Shown piece by piece: positions 8,604 through 17,893 of a stretch of 64,000 nucleotides of DNA (positions within the stretch are counted from its first letter, which is position 1; every line of letters begins with the position of its first letter). Both the position numbers and the translations under genes were made by a program. The stretch is taken from assembly GCA_965115885.1 (NCBI GenBank), contig OZ220479.1:3472001-3536000 (forward strand), given 5' to 3'. The notes beneath the pieces are model-generated. The model worked only from the letters and a program-made list of their open reading frames with translations, ran no database searches and was not told the origin of the DNA. The DNA is from BD2-11 sp965115885 (GTDB taxonomy: Bacteria; Gemmatimonadota; Gemmatimonadetes; Longimicrobiales; Gaopeijiaceae).

Positions 8604-10211
8604 CTATCCCAGGCGGACCGACTTCACGTAGGAGATCTGGTCCAGTTGGCGCAGGCGCTCGAGCAGCTCCGGAGTGACCTCTCCGTCCACCGAGACCGCC
8701 GCCATGGCGGCCCCGCCCGGCTCCAGACGGGCTTGGTGGTATCCGGCGATGTTGAAGCCCATGGACGCCAGCACCGTGCCCACCCCGGCGATCACCCCGG
8801 GCTTGTCCCGATTGCGCACGACGACGATGGACCCGCGCGGGGCCAAGTCGATGGAAAAGTCGCCGATGCCCACGATGCGCAGGTGGGTGCCCTCCAGCAG
8901 GGCTCCGGCGACCCGCACCCGCCCCCCCTCCGCGTCCACCTCGGCGACCAAGTGCTCGGAGTAGTCCGGATGCCGGGTCGCGCGCGCCGTCACCACCCTC
9001 GTCCCGCGCGCCTCGGCGAGGCGGGCCGCGTTCACGGCGTTCACGCGCGCGTCCCCGACGATGTCCTCCAGCAGTCCGCACAGCACCGCGGAGGCGAGCG
9101 GACCGCTCGCCTCCGCGGAGGCGCCGCTGTAGCGCACCCGCACTTCGCGGATCCCCCCGGAGGCGAGCGCGCACGCCAACCGTCCCATCCGCTCGCCCAG
9201 CTCCAGCAACGGGCGCAACCTGCGCAGGGCGGCGCCGTCGAGGCCGGTCGTGTTCACCGCCCGCGAGAGATCGCCGTCGAGGAGCGCGCCGCGGACGCCG
9301 CTGGCGATTTCGGACGCCACCAGCTCCTGCGCCTCCGCGGTGGAAGCCCCCAGGTGGGGGCTCAGAACGAGATTCGGACAGTCCAGAAGCGGACTGGATT
9401 CCGGCAGCGGTTCCTCGCGGAAGACGTCCAGGGCGGCGCCCGCGATCCAGCCCTCCTTCAGAGCGCGGGCCAGCGCGTCCTCGTCCACCACCCCGCCGCG
9501 CGCCGCGTTGACCAGGAAGGCCGACGGCTTCATGCGGCGCAGCCGCTCGGCGCCGACCATCCCGCGGGTGGAGGCGGTGAGGGGCACGTGCAGGGTCAGG
9601 AAGTCGGCCTGTTCGACGACCTCGTCCAGGCCGTGCGGCTCGGCGTCCAGCTCCTCCGCGCGGGCCGCGGGCAGGTGGGGATCGAAGACCAGCACCTTCA
9701 TGCCGAAGGCGCGGGCGCGGCGCGCCACCTCGCCGCCGATGCGCCCGGCCCCGATCAGCCCGAGCGTCTTGCGGTTGAGTTCCACCCCGGCGAGGTCCGG
9801 CCGCTTCCAGGTCGCCCGGCGCACCGACCGGTCCGCGGCGACGACCTTGCGCGCCAGCGCGAGGACGAGCGCGAAGGTGAGCTCGGCGGCGGAGACGCTG
9901 TTGCCCGCAGGCGCGTTCAGCACCGGGATGCCGCGTTCGGTGGCGGCGTCGAGGTCGATGTTGTCCACTCCCGCCCCGGCCCGCCCGACGACCTTCAGAT
10001 CGGGGGCCGCCTCGATGAGCTCCCGCGTGATCCGGGTGGCGCTGCGCACGATGACGGCGTCCGCCCGGGCGATGGCCTCCTCCTTCTCGGCCGACGCGCG
10101 CCCAGCCAGCCAGTGCATCTTGAAGCGCGGGTCGCGGCTGAGCGCGCCCAGCCCCGAGGGCGAGATCTCGTCCGCCACCGCGATCCTCCAGGGCCGGTCC
10201 CGTCCGCTCAT
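8604..10211 (-). CDS. serA: D-3-phosphoglycerate dehydrogenase
   Basis: This long-form SerA (535 residues) oxidises 3-phosphoglycerate to 3-phosphohydroxypyruvate. The substrate-binding domain carries AVIVRSATRITRE and GRAGAGVDNIDLDAA. The Rossmann part has the NAD motif GLIGAGRIGGEVARRA. Catalytic Arg lies in NAARGGVVDEDAL, Glu in the VFREEPLP region and His in LSPHLGAST. The allosteric-substrate-binding domain and a C-terminal ACT domain (SIVVVRNRDKPGVIAGVG) are complete. The start ATG overlaps the stop of the upstream aminotransferase gene (ATGA). A 42-bp piece of this gene (10019-10060) is nearly duplicated at the island's left seam. Confidence 0.93.
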   Translation of the reverse strand: MSGRDRPWRIAVADEISPSGLGALSRDPRFKMHWLAGRASAEKEEAIARADAVIVRSATRITRELIEAAPDLKVVGRAGAGVDNIDLDAATERGIPVLNAPAGNSVSAAELTFALVLALARKVVAADRSVRRATWKRPDLAGVELNRKTLGLIGAGRIGGEVARRARAFGMKVLVFDPHLPAARAEELDAEPHGLDEVVEQADFLTLHVPLTASTRGMVGAERLRRMKPSAFLVNAARGGVVDEDALARALKEGWIAGAALDVFREEPLPESSPLLDCPNLVLSPHLGASTAEAQELVASEIASGVRGALLDGDLSRAVNTTGLDGAALRRLRPLLELGERMGRLACALASGGIREVRVRYSGASAEASGPLASAVLCGLLEDIVGDARVNAVNAARLAEARGTRVVTARATRHPDYSEHLVAEVDAEGGRVRVAGALLEGTHLRIVGIGDFSIDLAPRGSIVVVRNRDKPGVIAGVGTVLASMGFNIAGYHQARLEPGGAAMAAVSVDGEVTPELLERLRQLDQISYVKSVRLG

Positions 10212-11365
10212 CGCGCACCTCCCGCGCTTCCTCGTTCCGGCGGCGCCCGCAGAACTTCTTCCAACGCCTCCAGCACCCGATCGAGTTCCTCCACCGTATG
10301 GTCTCCCATGTGGCCGATGCGCACCGACTTCCGCTTGAGCTTGCCGTATCCGGCCCCGATCGCGAACCCCCGCTCGCCCATGGCCCGGACCACTTCCGGG
10401 CCCGTCCGCCCCGGGGGCAGGAGCAGGCAGGTCACGGTGGGCGCGCGGAAGCGCTCCGGCGCCAGAACCGACAGCTCCGCGCCGGCGGGTCCCGACCGCG
10501 CCCATGCGCCGCATCGGCGAGCCATCGCCCGGTGGCGCGCCCACCGCTCCTCCAGCCCCTCCGCCGAAATGCGGCGCAGCTGCTCCTCCAGCGCGTACAG
10601 GAGCGTGACCGCGGGCGTGTTGGGCGTCTGCGCCTTCGCCAAGCCCTCGTGGAACGAGACCAGGTCGAAGTAGGCCCCCTTGCGTCGCGCGCGCGCGGAA
10701 CGCTCCAGCATGCGCACCGAGGCGGTGCCGAACGCCAGTCCCGGGGGCAGCGCCATCGCCTTCTGCGAGCCGGAGAACACGAAATCGAGTCCCCATTCGT
10801 CGGCGCGCACCGGCGCGCCGCCCGCGCTGGTCACCGCATCCACCAGCACCAGCGTGTCGGGGAACTCCCGCACCGCGCGCGCCAGTTCGGCGACCGGGTT
10901 GAGTGCGCCCGTGGAGGTCTCCGAATGCACCATGGTCACCGCGTCGTAGCGTCGGCGGCGCAGTCGGTCGCGGAGCGCGTCCGGATCGTTCACGCCGCCC
11001 CAGGGCACCTCGAGCGCGTCCACCTCGAAGCCGCAGGCGCGCGCGATGCGGGCGAAGCGCTCGGAGAAGGCCCCGTTCACGAGCGAGAGCACGCGCGCGC
11101 GGGCGCCGTTGCGCACCGCCGCCTCCATGAGCCCGGTCGCCGAGGACGTCGAGATCAGCACCGGCCGCGCGGTGCCGAACACCTCCCGGAGCCCGGGCTG
11201 GATCCCGCGCACGAGCGCGTTGACGGGCTCGCCCCGGTGCCCGATCAGGGCCCGGTTCTGGGCGGCCAGCACCTCCGGGCGCACCTCCGTGGGGCCGGGC
11301 AGAAAGAAGCGGCCGAACCCGCCCCCCCGCGTCCGACCGCCGCACGCCGCCGCTTCGCGGGTCAC
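10208..11365 (-). CDS. Class V aminotransferase, probable phosphoserine aminotransferase
   Basis: The 385-residue PLP enzyme belongs to the alanine-glyoxylate/SerC group of fold type I: FFLPGPTEVRPEVL at the start, STSSATGLMEAAV, VHSETSTGALNP, VDAVTSAGG and the PLP lysine in FSGSQKAMALPPG. Overlap with serA and the matching pathway make 3-phosphohydroxypyruvate the most likely substrate. Classical SerC is a separate branch and this is closer to AGT-type enzymes, so serine-glyoxylate activity remains possible. The GTG start overlaps the TGA of typA (GTGA). Confidence 0.8.
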   Translation of the reverse strand: MTREAAACGGRTRGGGFGRFFLPGPTEVRPEVLAAQNRALIGHRGEPVNALVRGIQPGLREVFGTARPVLISTSSATGLMEAAVRNGARARVLSLVNGAFSERFARIARACGFEVDALEVPWGGVNDPDALRDRLRRRRYDAVTMVHSETSTGALNPVAELARAVREFPDTLVLVDAVTSAGGAPVRADEWGLDFVFSGSQKAMALPPGLAFGTASVRMLERSARARRKGAYFDLVSFHEGLAKAQTPNTPAVTLLYALEEQLRRISAEGLEERWARHRAMARRCGAWARSGPAGAELSVLAPERFRAPTVTCLLLPPGRTGPEVVRAMGERGFAIGAGYGKLKRKSVRIGHMGDHTVEELDRVLEALEEVLRAPPERGSAGGAR

Positions 11366-13200
11366 GGTCCCGTCTTCCGCGGGCGCGCCGCTTTGCGGCG
11401 TGCGCCGGCGTCCAGAATTCGCTTGCGCAGACGTACGGCGTGCGGCGTGACCTCGATGAGCTCGTCGTCCGCGATGAACTCCAGGGCGGATTCCAGCGTG
11501 ACGGCGCGGGGCGGCTCGAGCCGGACGTTGTCGTCGGCCGCCGCCGCCCGGACGTTGGTGAGCTTCTTGCCCCTGCACGCGTTGACGTCCAAGTCGCCCG
11601 CGCGCGCGTGCACGCCCAGGATCATGCCCTCGTACACCGGGGCGCCGGGCCCCAGAAAGAAGGTGGCGCGCTCCTGAAGACCGAAGATGGCGTACGCCAC
11701 CGCGACGCCCCGACGGTCCGCCACCACCGCGCCGCGCTCCCGTCCGGGCAACGTCCCCGCCCACGGTCCGTATTCCAGGAAGCGGTGGTGCATCAACCCG
11801 TCTCCGCGCGTGTCGGTGAGAAACTCGGTCCGGTAGCCGAACAGGCCGCGCGCCGGAATCCGGAACCGCAGGCGGACCGGTCCGCGCCCCGTCGGCCTCA
11901 CCTCCAGCAACTCGCCCCGCCGACCGCCCAGCTTTTCGATGACGGTGCCCATCCGGGACTCGGGCACCTCCGCCACCAGCTCCTCGTAGGGCTCCAGCGC
12001 CTCGCCGGCGAGCCCTTCGCGCATGAGCACGCGCGGGCGGGAGACTTGGAACTCGTACCCCTCGCGGCGCATGGTCTCCATGAGGATGGAGAGGTGCAGC
12101 TCGCCGCGACCCGCGACCCGGAAGGTGTCCGCATGGTCGGTCGCCTCGACCTTCAGAGCGACGTTGCGCTCCGTTTCCCGGAAGAGCCGCTCGCGGAGCT
12201 GACGCGTGGTCACGTAGCGCCCTTCGCCCGAGAACGGGGAATCGTTGACCAGGAAATCGACCGAGATCGTGGGCCGCTCCACCGCGATGCCCGCCAAGCG
12301 CTCGAGGCGCTCCGGAGCGGTCAGGGTCTTGCCGATCTCCACGCCGGGGATGCCCGCCACCGCCGCGATGTCCCCCGCGCGGGCCTCCCCGGTCTCCACG
12401 CGCTCCAGCCCTTCGAACCCGTACACCTTGAGCACGCGCGCGCGCGACACCTCCTCCTCTCCGACCCCGCCCGCCGCGCCCAGGGGAAGCACCGCCACCT
12501 CCTGGCCGGGCCGGACGAGCCCGCGCTCGACGCGACCGATCGCGATGCGCCCCACGTAGGAGGAGTGGTCGAGCGTCGACACGAGCATCTGGAAGGGGCC
12601 CGTCGGCTCCGCGGGCGGCGCGGGAACGTGCTCCACGATGGCCGAAAACAGAGGGGCGAGATCGGCGCGGCGGCCGGCCGGGTCCGGAGTGGCCCATCCG
12701 TCCCGACCGGAGGCGTACAGGAAGGGCGCGTCGAGCTGCCCGTCGGAGGCTTCGAGATCCATGAACAGCTCCAGCACCTCGTCGTGCACCTCCTCGGCAC
12801 GCGCGTCCGGACGGTCGGCCTTGTTGACGACCACCACCGGGGCGTGGCCCAGTTCCAGCGCCTTGCCGGTCACGAACCGGGTCTGCGGCATCGGCCCCTC
12901 GGCGGCGTCGACCAGGATCAGCACCCCGTCCACCATGCGCAGGACGCGCTCGACCTCGCCTCCGAAGTCGGCGTGCCCGGGCGTGTCCACGATGTTGATC
13001 TTGAACGCGCCCCAGCGCACCGACGTGTTCTTGGAAAGGATCGTGATGCCGCGCTCGCGCTCGAGCGGATCGGAGTCCATCACCCGCTCGCGCACTTCCT
13101 GGTTTTCCCGGAACACCCCCGCTTGGCGGAGCATCTGGTCCACGAGCGTGGTCTTCCCGTGGTCGACGTGGGCGATGATGGCGACGTTGCGGACCTTCAT
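11362..13200 (-). CDS. typA: Ribosome-associated GTPase TypA/BipA
   Basis: This 612-residue translational GTPase shows G1 AHVDHGKTT, the switch I region ERERGITILSKNTSV, G3 DTPGHADF and G4 NKAD. EF-G-like domains III and V and a TypA-specific C-terminal domain follow (GLFGYRTEFLTDTRGDGLMHH; NACRGKKLTNVRA). It binds the ribosome and supports assembly and growth under stress. It is the first gene of a tightly overlapped typA-aminotransferase-serA unit. Confidence 0.95.
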   Translation of the reverse strand: MKVRNVAIIAHVDHGKTTLVDQMLRQAGVFRENQEVRERVMDSDPLERERGITILSKNTSVRWGAFKINIVDTPGHADFGGEVERVLRMVDGVLILVDAAEGPMPQTRFVTGKALELGHAPVVVVNKADRPDARAEEVHDEVLELFMDLEASDGQLDAPFLYASGRDGWATPDPAGRRADLAPLFSAIVEHVPAPPAEPTGPFQMLVSTLDHSSYVGRIAIGRVERGLVRPGQEVAVLPLGAAGGVGEEEVSRARVLKVYGFEGLERVETGEARAGDIAAVAGIPGVEIGKTLTAPERLERLAGIAVERPTISVDFLVNDSPFSGEGRYVTTRQLRERLFRETERNVALKVEATDHADTFRVAGRGELHLSILMETMRREGYEFQVSRPRVLMREGLAGEALEPYEELVAEVPESRMGTVIEKLGGRRGELLEVRPTGRGPVRLRFRIPARGLFGYRTEFLTDTRGDGLMHHRFLEYGPWAGTLPGRERGAVVADRRGVAVAYAIFGLQERATFFLGPGAPVYEGMILGVHARAGDLDVNACRGKKLTNVRAAAADDNVRLEPPRAVTLESALEFIADDELIEVTPHAVRLRKRILDAGARRKAARPRKTGP

Positions 13201-13257
13201 GGCGGTCGGGGGCCTACCGGACTGGGGATCGGAAAACGGCGCGCGTCCGGGGCCTTC

Positions 13258-14862
13258 CTAGGCCCGGCAACCGCCTTCGCGTCGGAGCACGCGCCCCGCG
13301 CGCGCTCCGGTGAAGGCCCCGTCGCGAATCGCCGCCGTGCCGTTGACGAAAACGTGCACCATACCCTCCGACAACCGATGCGGATCCGCGTAGGTGGCAC
13401 GATCCCGGACCGTCTCCGGATCGAAGACCGCGAGGTCCGCGATCGCCCCGGGGACGAGCTTTCCCCGACACTCGAGACCGAAGACGTCGGCGGGAAGGGA
13501 GGTCATGCTGCGAAGGGCCGCCCGGAGACTCGCGGCGCCCCTCCCCAGCGCGTAGGCGCGCAACCTGCGCGGGAAGGTGCCGTAGGCGCGCGGATGGGGC
13601 GCGCCCACCCGCCATTCCGGCAGCGCGCCGTCCGACGCGGTCATCGTCCAGGGCCGGGCCATGAAGGCGGCGACGTCGCCCTCGTTCATGCTGAAGGAGA
13701 CCACCGAGGCGTCGCCCTCGCCGATCGATTCCAACGCCGCGTCCAGCGGATGGAGGGCGCGCTCGGCGGCCACGTCCTCGAGGGTGCGGCCCTCGACGGA
13801 GGGATCCGGCCGGAACCGGCGGAACCGGAGGCGGGCCGCGCCGCCCCGGCGAGCGAGATTGGCTTCCATCTCCCCGCGGATCCGCGCCCGCGTGGACGGG
13901 TCGGCGAGCCGGGCCGCCAACGAGTCCCCGCCCCCCGCCTGAGCCCAGCGCGGCAGAAGCGCCGCCGAGAGCCCCGTCGAGGAGGCTTCGTACGGGTATT
14001 GGTCCGCGAACACCTCGACGCCCTCCGCCCGGGCCGCCTCGATGGCGGCGACGACCTCGGCCGACTTGCCCCACACCGGCGGCCCCAGCGCCTTGATGTG
14101 CGTCACCACGCCCGGCATCCCCGCCGAGCGCGCCACTTCGATCACCTCTTCCACCGCCGCGAGAAGCCCGACGGTGTAGTCGGATTCGTCGCGGATGTGG
14201 CTGGCGTAGACTCCGCCGTACTCCGCGACGACCTCGGCCAAGGCCACCAGCTCGTCGGTGTCCGAATAGCTCCCGGGCGCGTAGAAGAGGCCCGACGACA
14301 TCCCGAACGCCCCCTCCTCCATCCCGGCCCGCACCAGCGCCTTCATGCGCGCGAGTTCCCCGGGGCCGGGCAACCGGTCCTCCATCCCCAGCACCGCCCC
14401 GCGCACCGACCCGTGCGGCACCAGCTGCGCCACGTTGACGCCGAGCCCGTGCTCGAGCAGCCGCGAGCGCTGTTCGGCCAAATCCACCGGTCCCCCGCCG
14501 TCGGGGTTGACCACCACCGTCGTGACCCCCTGCGCCAGCAGGGGCTCGGCGTGACTGCGCCCCTCCGTGCCCAGCCCCGGGCCCGCGTGCGAGTGCGCGT
14601 CGACGAACCCCGGAGCGACGTGGAGACCGGCGACGTCCAGAACCGCGCGCGCGTCGCGGCCGGAAAGATCGCCCACCGCCGCGATCCGGTCTCCGACCAG
14701 GGCCACGTCCGCGACGACCCCGGGCGCGTCTCCCGCGTGCAGGGTGCCGCCGCGCAGGACGACGTCGAACTCCGTCGCGTCGTCGGAGGCGCACGCGGCG
14801 GCGCCCAGCGCGAGAAGAAGAGCCGAGGCGCGCGGGGACGAGGCGTCGACGATGGGTCCCAT
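13258..14862 (-). CDS. N-acyl-D-amino-acid deacylase family amidohydrolase (lipoprotein)
   Basis: The amidohydrolase fold shows VDAHSHAGPG, a metal-ligand His in YASHIRDESDY, another in VTHIKALGPPVW, and the late ASDG aspartate. These match D-aminoacylases, which release D-amino acids from N-acyl derivatives. The ATG at 14862 gives a short signal peptide ending LGAAACASDD, so a lipid-modified Cys near residue 24 is likely. A longer start at 14937 lacks this layout. The gene starts about 85 bp after the gamma-glutamyltransferase gene, consistent with a peptide or peptidoglycan salvage theme. Confidence 0.8.
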   Translation of the reverse strand: MGPIVDASSPRASALLLALGAAACASDDATEFDVVLRGGTLHAGDAPGVVADVALVGDRIAAVGDLSGRDARAVLDVAGLHVAPGFVDAHSHAGPGLGTEGRSHAEPLLAQGVTTVVVNPDGGGPVDLAEQRSRLLEHGLGVNVAQLVPHGSVRGAVLGMEDRLPGPGELARMKALVRAGMEEGAFGMSSGLFYAPGSYSDTDELVALAEVVAEYGGVYASHIRDESDYTVGLLAAVEEVIEVARSAGMPGVVTHIKALGPPVWGKSAEVVAAIEAARAEGVEVFADQYPYEASSTGLSAALLPRWAQAGGGDSLAARLADPSTRARIRGEMEANLARRGGAARLRFRRFRPDPSVEGRTLEDVAAERALHPLDAALESIGEGDASVVSFSMNEGDVAAFMARPWTMTASDGALPEWRVGAPHPRAYGTFPRRLRAYALGRGAASLRAALRSMTSLPADVFGLECRGKLVPGAIADLAVFDPETVRDRATYADPHRLSEGMVHVFVNGTAAIRDGAFTGARAGRVLRREGGCRA

Positions 14863-14948
14863 TTCCGGCTTCCTCCGCGGCGACGGGCGTTCGAGGGGAC
14901 GCGGCCGGTCGTCCGACCGCGCTCCCGCACGGGGCATTCCTTTCTCGT

Positions 14949-16691
14949 TCAGGGACGGGGCGCCGCCGCGCTCCCCTCCCAGTCCGGATCCGCGGCTCCG
15001 GTCCACGCGGCGGTCGCCGCGTCGAAGTGGATGCCGTGGATGCGCCCGAAGGCGCCCGCGCGCGGCACCTCCTGCACCGCGAAGCCCAGCTCCCGGAGTT
15101 CGGCGACGGTTTCCGGGGACCAGCCGATCCCCGGAGAGGTCTCCATCTGGAACCCGCTCTCTCCGCCCGCGGAAATCGACGACCCCTGCATGGGGTGGAG
15201 ACGCGCGGCGGCCAAGGCCTGGGGCAGGGCGAGCCCCTGGTCGACGACCCGGCACACCGCCTGCACCACGGCCGAGACGATGCGCGCGCCGCCGGCGGCG
15301 CCGAGCACCAGCATGGGCTGGCCGTCGAACAGCACCATGAGCGGCGAGATGTTGGAGCGCGCTCGTTCGCCCGGCTCGAGGCGGCCCAGATAGCCGCCCA
15401 GCGTGGCGGCGTAGAGGAACCCCAGCCCCGGCGTGGCGACCTTGGAGCCCATCGCCGGTCCGATGGTCTGGGTGAGCGCCACCGCCATGCCGTCGGCGTC
15501 GGCCGTCGAGAGGTGGGTGGTGTGTCCGTCGTCGTCGGGGCCGGGGAAGTAGGCGGCCGCCGGCACGGACGCCCGAGACAGCCATGGCTCGGCCGCAGGC
15601 CCCGAAGCGCGCCACGGCTCGGCCGCAGGCTCGGGTCCCGTGGCCGCCGCCGCTACCGGGAGCCGGATCCGCCCGGCCTGCTCCCGGGCCCATTCCCGCG
15701 AAGTGAGCAGCCGCCACGCATCGGGTCCGCGGCGGGTCCGGGCGGCCTCGAAGCCGAGCGCCAACGCCTGCCCGACCACCGCCGCCCACGTCGCCTCGTC
15801 GGCCCCGGCCAGATCGAAGTTCTCGACGATCTGCAGGATGCCGATGGTCGTCGCCCCGGCCGCCGGGGCGAAGGTCCCCACCAGCTCGTGGCCCCGGTAG
15901 CTTCCTCGCACCACCCGGGCGTCCTCGGCGCGGTAGTCGGCGAGCGCCGCCGGGGTCACATGCCCGCCCGCGCCCCCGATGTCGGCGGCGATGGCCTCCG
16001 CGATTCCGCCCCGGTAGAAGACGTCCGCTCCGTCGGAAGCGATGCGGCGCAACACCGCCGCCAAGTCGGCCTGCACGAAACGGTCGCCGGCCCGACGCGG
16101 GGATCCGTCCGGCCGGAGGTAGTACATGCGCGCGCCCTCGGACTCCCGGAGCTGCTCGGCGGCGGACGCTTGGCGCGCGGCTTCGCCGGGGAGCAGGGCG
16201 AAGCCTTCCTCCGCGTACCGGATCGCCGGCTCCATCGCCGCGGCCAGCGGAAGCGTGCCGTGTTCGGCGAGAAGGCGGGCGAGCCCCGCGACGGTGCCCG
16301 GCACGCCCACGGTGGGAACCCCGTGGCCGGCTTGGGGCGCGGTGTCGGGATCGTAGCCGTCCGGGGCTTGGGTGGTGGCGTCGATGCCGTGGAAGGCGCC
16401 GTCCGGGGTGCGCACCAGGATCTGGGTGCGCCCGCCGATCGAGTTCATGCTGGGCTCCACCACCGAGACCGCGAACGCGGCGGCCACGGCGGCGTCGGCC
16501 GCGTTTCCGCCCCGTTCGAGCATCTCCACGCCCGCCGCGGTCGCCAACGGCTGGGCCGCGACCACCATCCCGCGGCTCGACCGCGCAACCCGACCGGCGT
16601 CGGATTCGGCGCGGGGGGACGAAGGCTCCGCGCACCCCCACAGCAGAGCCAGCGAGAGGGCGAGGCGGCGAGGGAAGCGCGACGCCGTCAC
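14949..16691 (-). CDS. ggt: Gamma-glutamyltransferase
   Basis: The 580-residue Ntn hydrolase precursor has an N-terminal lipoprotein signal (LALLWGC). The large-subunit part has GNAADAAVAAAFAVSVVEP and SIGG. The autoproteolysis/nucleophile region is GHTTHLSTADADG, where the Thr before THL is the expected new N-terminus. The small-subunit part has the substrate loop ERARSNISPLMV and GAAGGARI. It hydrolyses or transfers gamma-glutamyl groups of glutathione-like compounds in the periplasm. Just upstream of the nucleophile is an unusual 30-bp imperfect tandem duplication (15571-15630) giving two PAAEPW units. Confidence 0.88.
   Translation of the reverse strand: MTASRFPRRLALSLALLWGCAEPSSPRAESDAGRVARSSRGMVVAAQPLATAAGVEMLERGGNAADAAVAAAFAVSVVEPSMNSIGGRTQILVRTPDGAFHGIDATTQAPDGYDPDTAPQAGHGVPTVGVPGTVAGLARLLAEHGTLPLAAAMEPAIRYAEEGFALLPGEAARQASAAEQLRESEGARMYYLRPDGSPRRAGDRFVQADLAAVLRRIASDGADVFYRGGIAEAIAADIGGAGGHVTPAALADYRAEDARVVRGSYRGHELVGTFAPAAGATTIGILQIVENFDLAGADEATWAAVVGQALALGFEAARTRRGPDAWRLLTSREWAREQAGRIRLPVAAAATGPEPAAEPWRASGPAAEPWLSRASVPAAAYFPGPDDDGHTTHLSTADADGMAVALTQTIGPAMGSKVATPGLGFLYAATLGGYLGRLEPGERARSNISPLMVLFDGQPMLVLGAAGGARIVSAVVQAVCRVVDQGLALPQALAAARLHPMQGSSISAGGESGFQMETSPGIGWSPETVAELRELGFAVQEVPRAGAFGRIHGIHFDAATAAWTGAADPDWEGSAAAPRP
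15571..15630. repeat. 30-bp imperfect tandem duplication inside ggt
   Basis: Two adjacent 30-bp units end in the same 20 nt (GCCA, then T or C, then GGCTCGGCCGCAGGC). They keep the frame and add ten residues to the loop before the autoprocessing site. Confidence 0.7.
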
Positions 16692-16761
16692 GAAAAAACC
16701 CGTCCCTCGAAGAAATGCGCGGGGCGACCCCTCCGGCCCGGGAGGCGCCGAGACCGGACGC

Positions 16762-16980
16762 TCACGGCGTCCGAAGGTACCCACGTTCTTCGAGCAGCAC
16801 CTTCAGACGCGGCTCGCGGTCGGCCAGCCGGGTGCGGCTGACCTTGCGCGCCAACGCGATCCGGTCCACCTCGGACACCCGGTCCAGGACCGCGATGGGG
16901 GTCCCGTAGCGAAGCAGGATGCGCTTGGCGTCCACGGCCACGGGGTCGGCGGTCTTCCTTCGGGGCGCGGATTCGGGCAT
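16762..16980 (-). CDS. Small conserved-looking protein, 72 aa, unknown function
   Basis: A short reading frame with a very good ribosome binding site (GGGGAGGTGAAGC before the ATG) encodes a basic 72-residue soluble protein rich in Arg, Leu and Val, ending EERGYLRTP. The predicted pattern is two or three amphipathic helices with no membrane segment or signal peptide. I do not recognise a family. It lies 70 bp upstream of ggt on the same strand. Codon use and the ribosome binding site favour a real gene. Confidence 0.6.
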   Translation of the reverse strand: MPESAPRRKTADPVAVDAKRILLRYGTPIAVLDRVSEVDRIALARKVSRTRLADREPRLKVLLEERGYLRTP

Positions 16981-17106
16981 GCTTCACCTCCCCCGTGTCC
17001 GGGAGCCTCGGGTGATCGGACGGCGCCGCGCCGGACCCTGCCGGAACGGCGCCGCGGAGCGACAAGGATATGTCGTTGCGCACGTTTGGGCAAAACCCGC
17101 GCCGGG

Positions 17107-17751
17107 TCAGCCGCTCCCCAGCATGAGCCCCGCGGTCAGGAACAGATCGTTCTGCCTGCGCTCCGCTTCGGAGCCGAAGATCGGGCTGACGTAGTCGGAG
17201 AGTTCGGTCACGACGCGCAACGGCCCGAGCTTCACCTCGACGCCCACGCCGAGGACCAGCGTGCGCCGGGTCTGATCCTTCAGCGGGGACCGCCGCAACT
17301 CGTCCAGCGACTCCAGATCGTAGTGCTTCACGCCCCCGCCGCCCCACAGGTAGGGCTGGACGGCGAGGCTTCCGGGAAGCGGGCGGAAGACGAGCGCCGC
17401 GGTGGCGTTGAGCACGTTGTTGCGCGCTTCGCAGTCGGGGCACGCGCCCTGCACGATGTCGACGTCCGCGCTGGTTCCGTACGCCAGCGTCGCGCGCCCC
17501 GAGAACGGCCCGGAAACGGGAAGTTCGAGCCCGAGGGAGTAGGCGAAGCTACGCTCGCGCTTGCCGAATTCGACCGCTTCCGCGAAGCCGGCGCTCTCCA
17601 GCACCCCCAGGTCCTGGTTGGGCATGTACACCCCGGCCTGGAAGATCAGGTAGCCGCCCTGCGCCCGTGCCGCCGCCGGGGCCAGAGCGGCGAGGAGGCA
17701 TGCCGCGAACAGCGCCGGCGCGGCCGACTTCCGTGTGCGTTCGATTCCCAT
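17107..17751 (-). CDS. Outer-membrane beta-barrel protein
   Basis: The 214-residue protein has a signal peptide cleaved near AAARAQ. Alternating beta-strand patterns follow, such as GGYLIFQAGVYMPNQDLG, RATLAYGTSADVDIV and LVLGVGVEVKLGPLRVVTELSDYV, ending in LFLTAGLMLGSG. This is typical of small 8- to 10-strand outer-membrane barrels. The pair CPDC near residue 103 could form a disulfide. Function unknown. It is transcribed away from the DtxR-type gene. Confidence 0.65.
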   Translation of the reverse strand: MGIERTRKSAAPALFAACLLAALAPAAARAQGGYLIFQAGVYMPNQDLGVLESAGFAEAVEFGKRERSFAYSLGLELPVSGPFSGRATLAYGTSADVDIVQGACPDCEARNNVLNATAALVFRPLPGSLAVQPYLWGGGGVKHYDLESLDELRRSPLKDQTRRTLVLGVGVEVKLGPLRVVTELSDYVSPIFGSEAERRQNDLFLTAGLMLGSG

Positions 17752-17857
17752 GTGCGCGTCGCTCCCGGTTTCGTCGGTCCGGATCGCCGCCGGAAGAGGG
17801 TCGAAATCCGCCGCCGGGGCGCGGGAACGCGCTCCGGCGGCACGGGACGCGACAGGT

Positions 17858-17863
17858 TAGATT
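17858..17863 (+). promoter_or_regulatory. Candidate -10 element of the DtxR-type gene
   Basis: TAGATT lies 30 bp before the ATG in an otherwise GC-rich spacer. The same hexamer occurs in front of two other plus-strand genes (55901 and 59094). No convincing -35 is seen here. Confidence 0.35.
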
Positions 17864-17893
17864 GGTGTCCCGCTCACGCAACAGAGCCCCGCG

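Noticed and set aside
11440..15393. 1317-codon plus-strand open frame
   Set aside because: It is antisense to typA, the D-aminoacylase and ggt, with biased composition; no start signal or homology.
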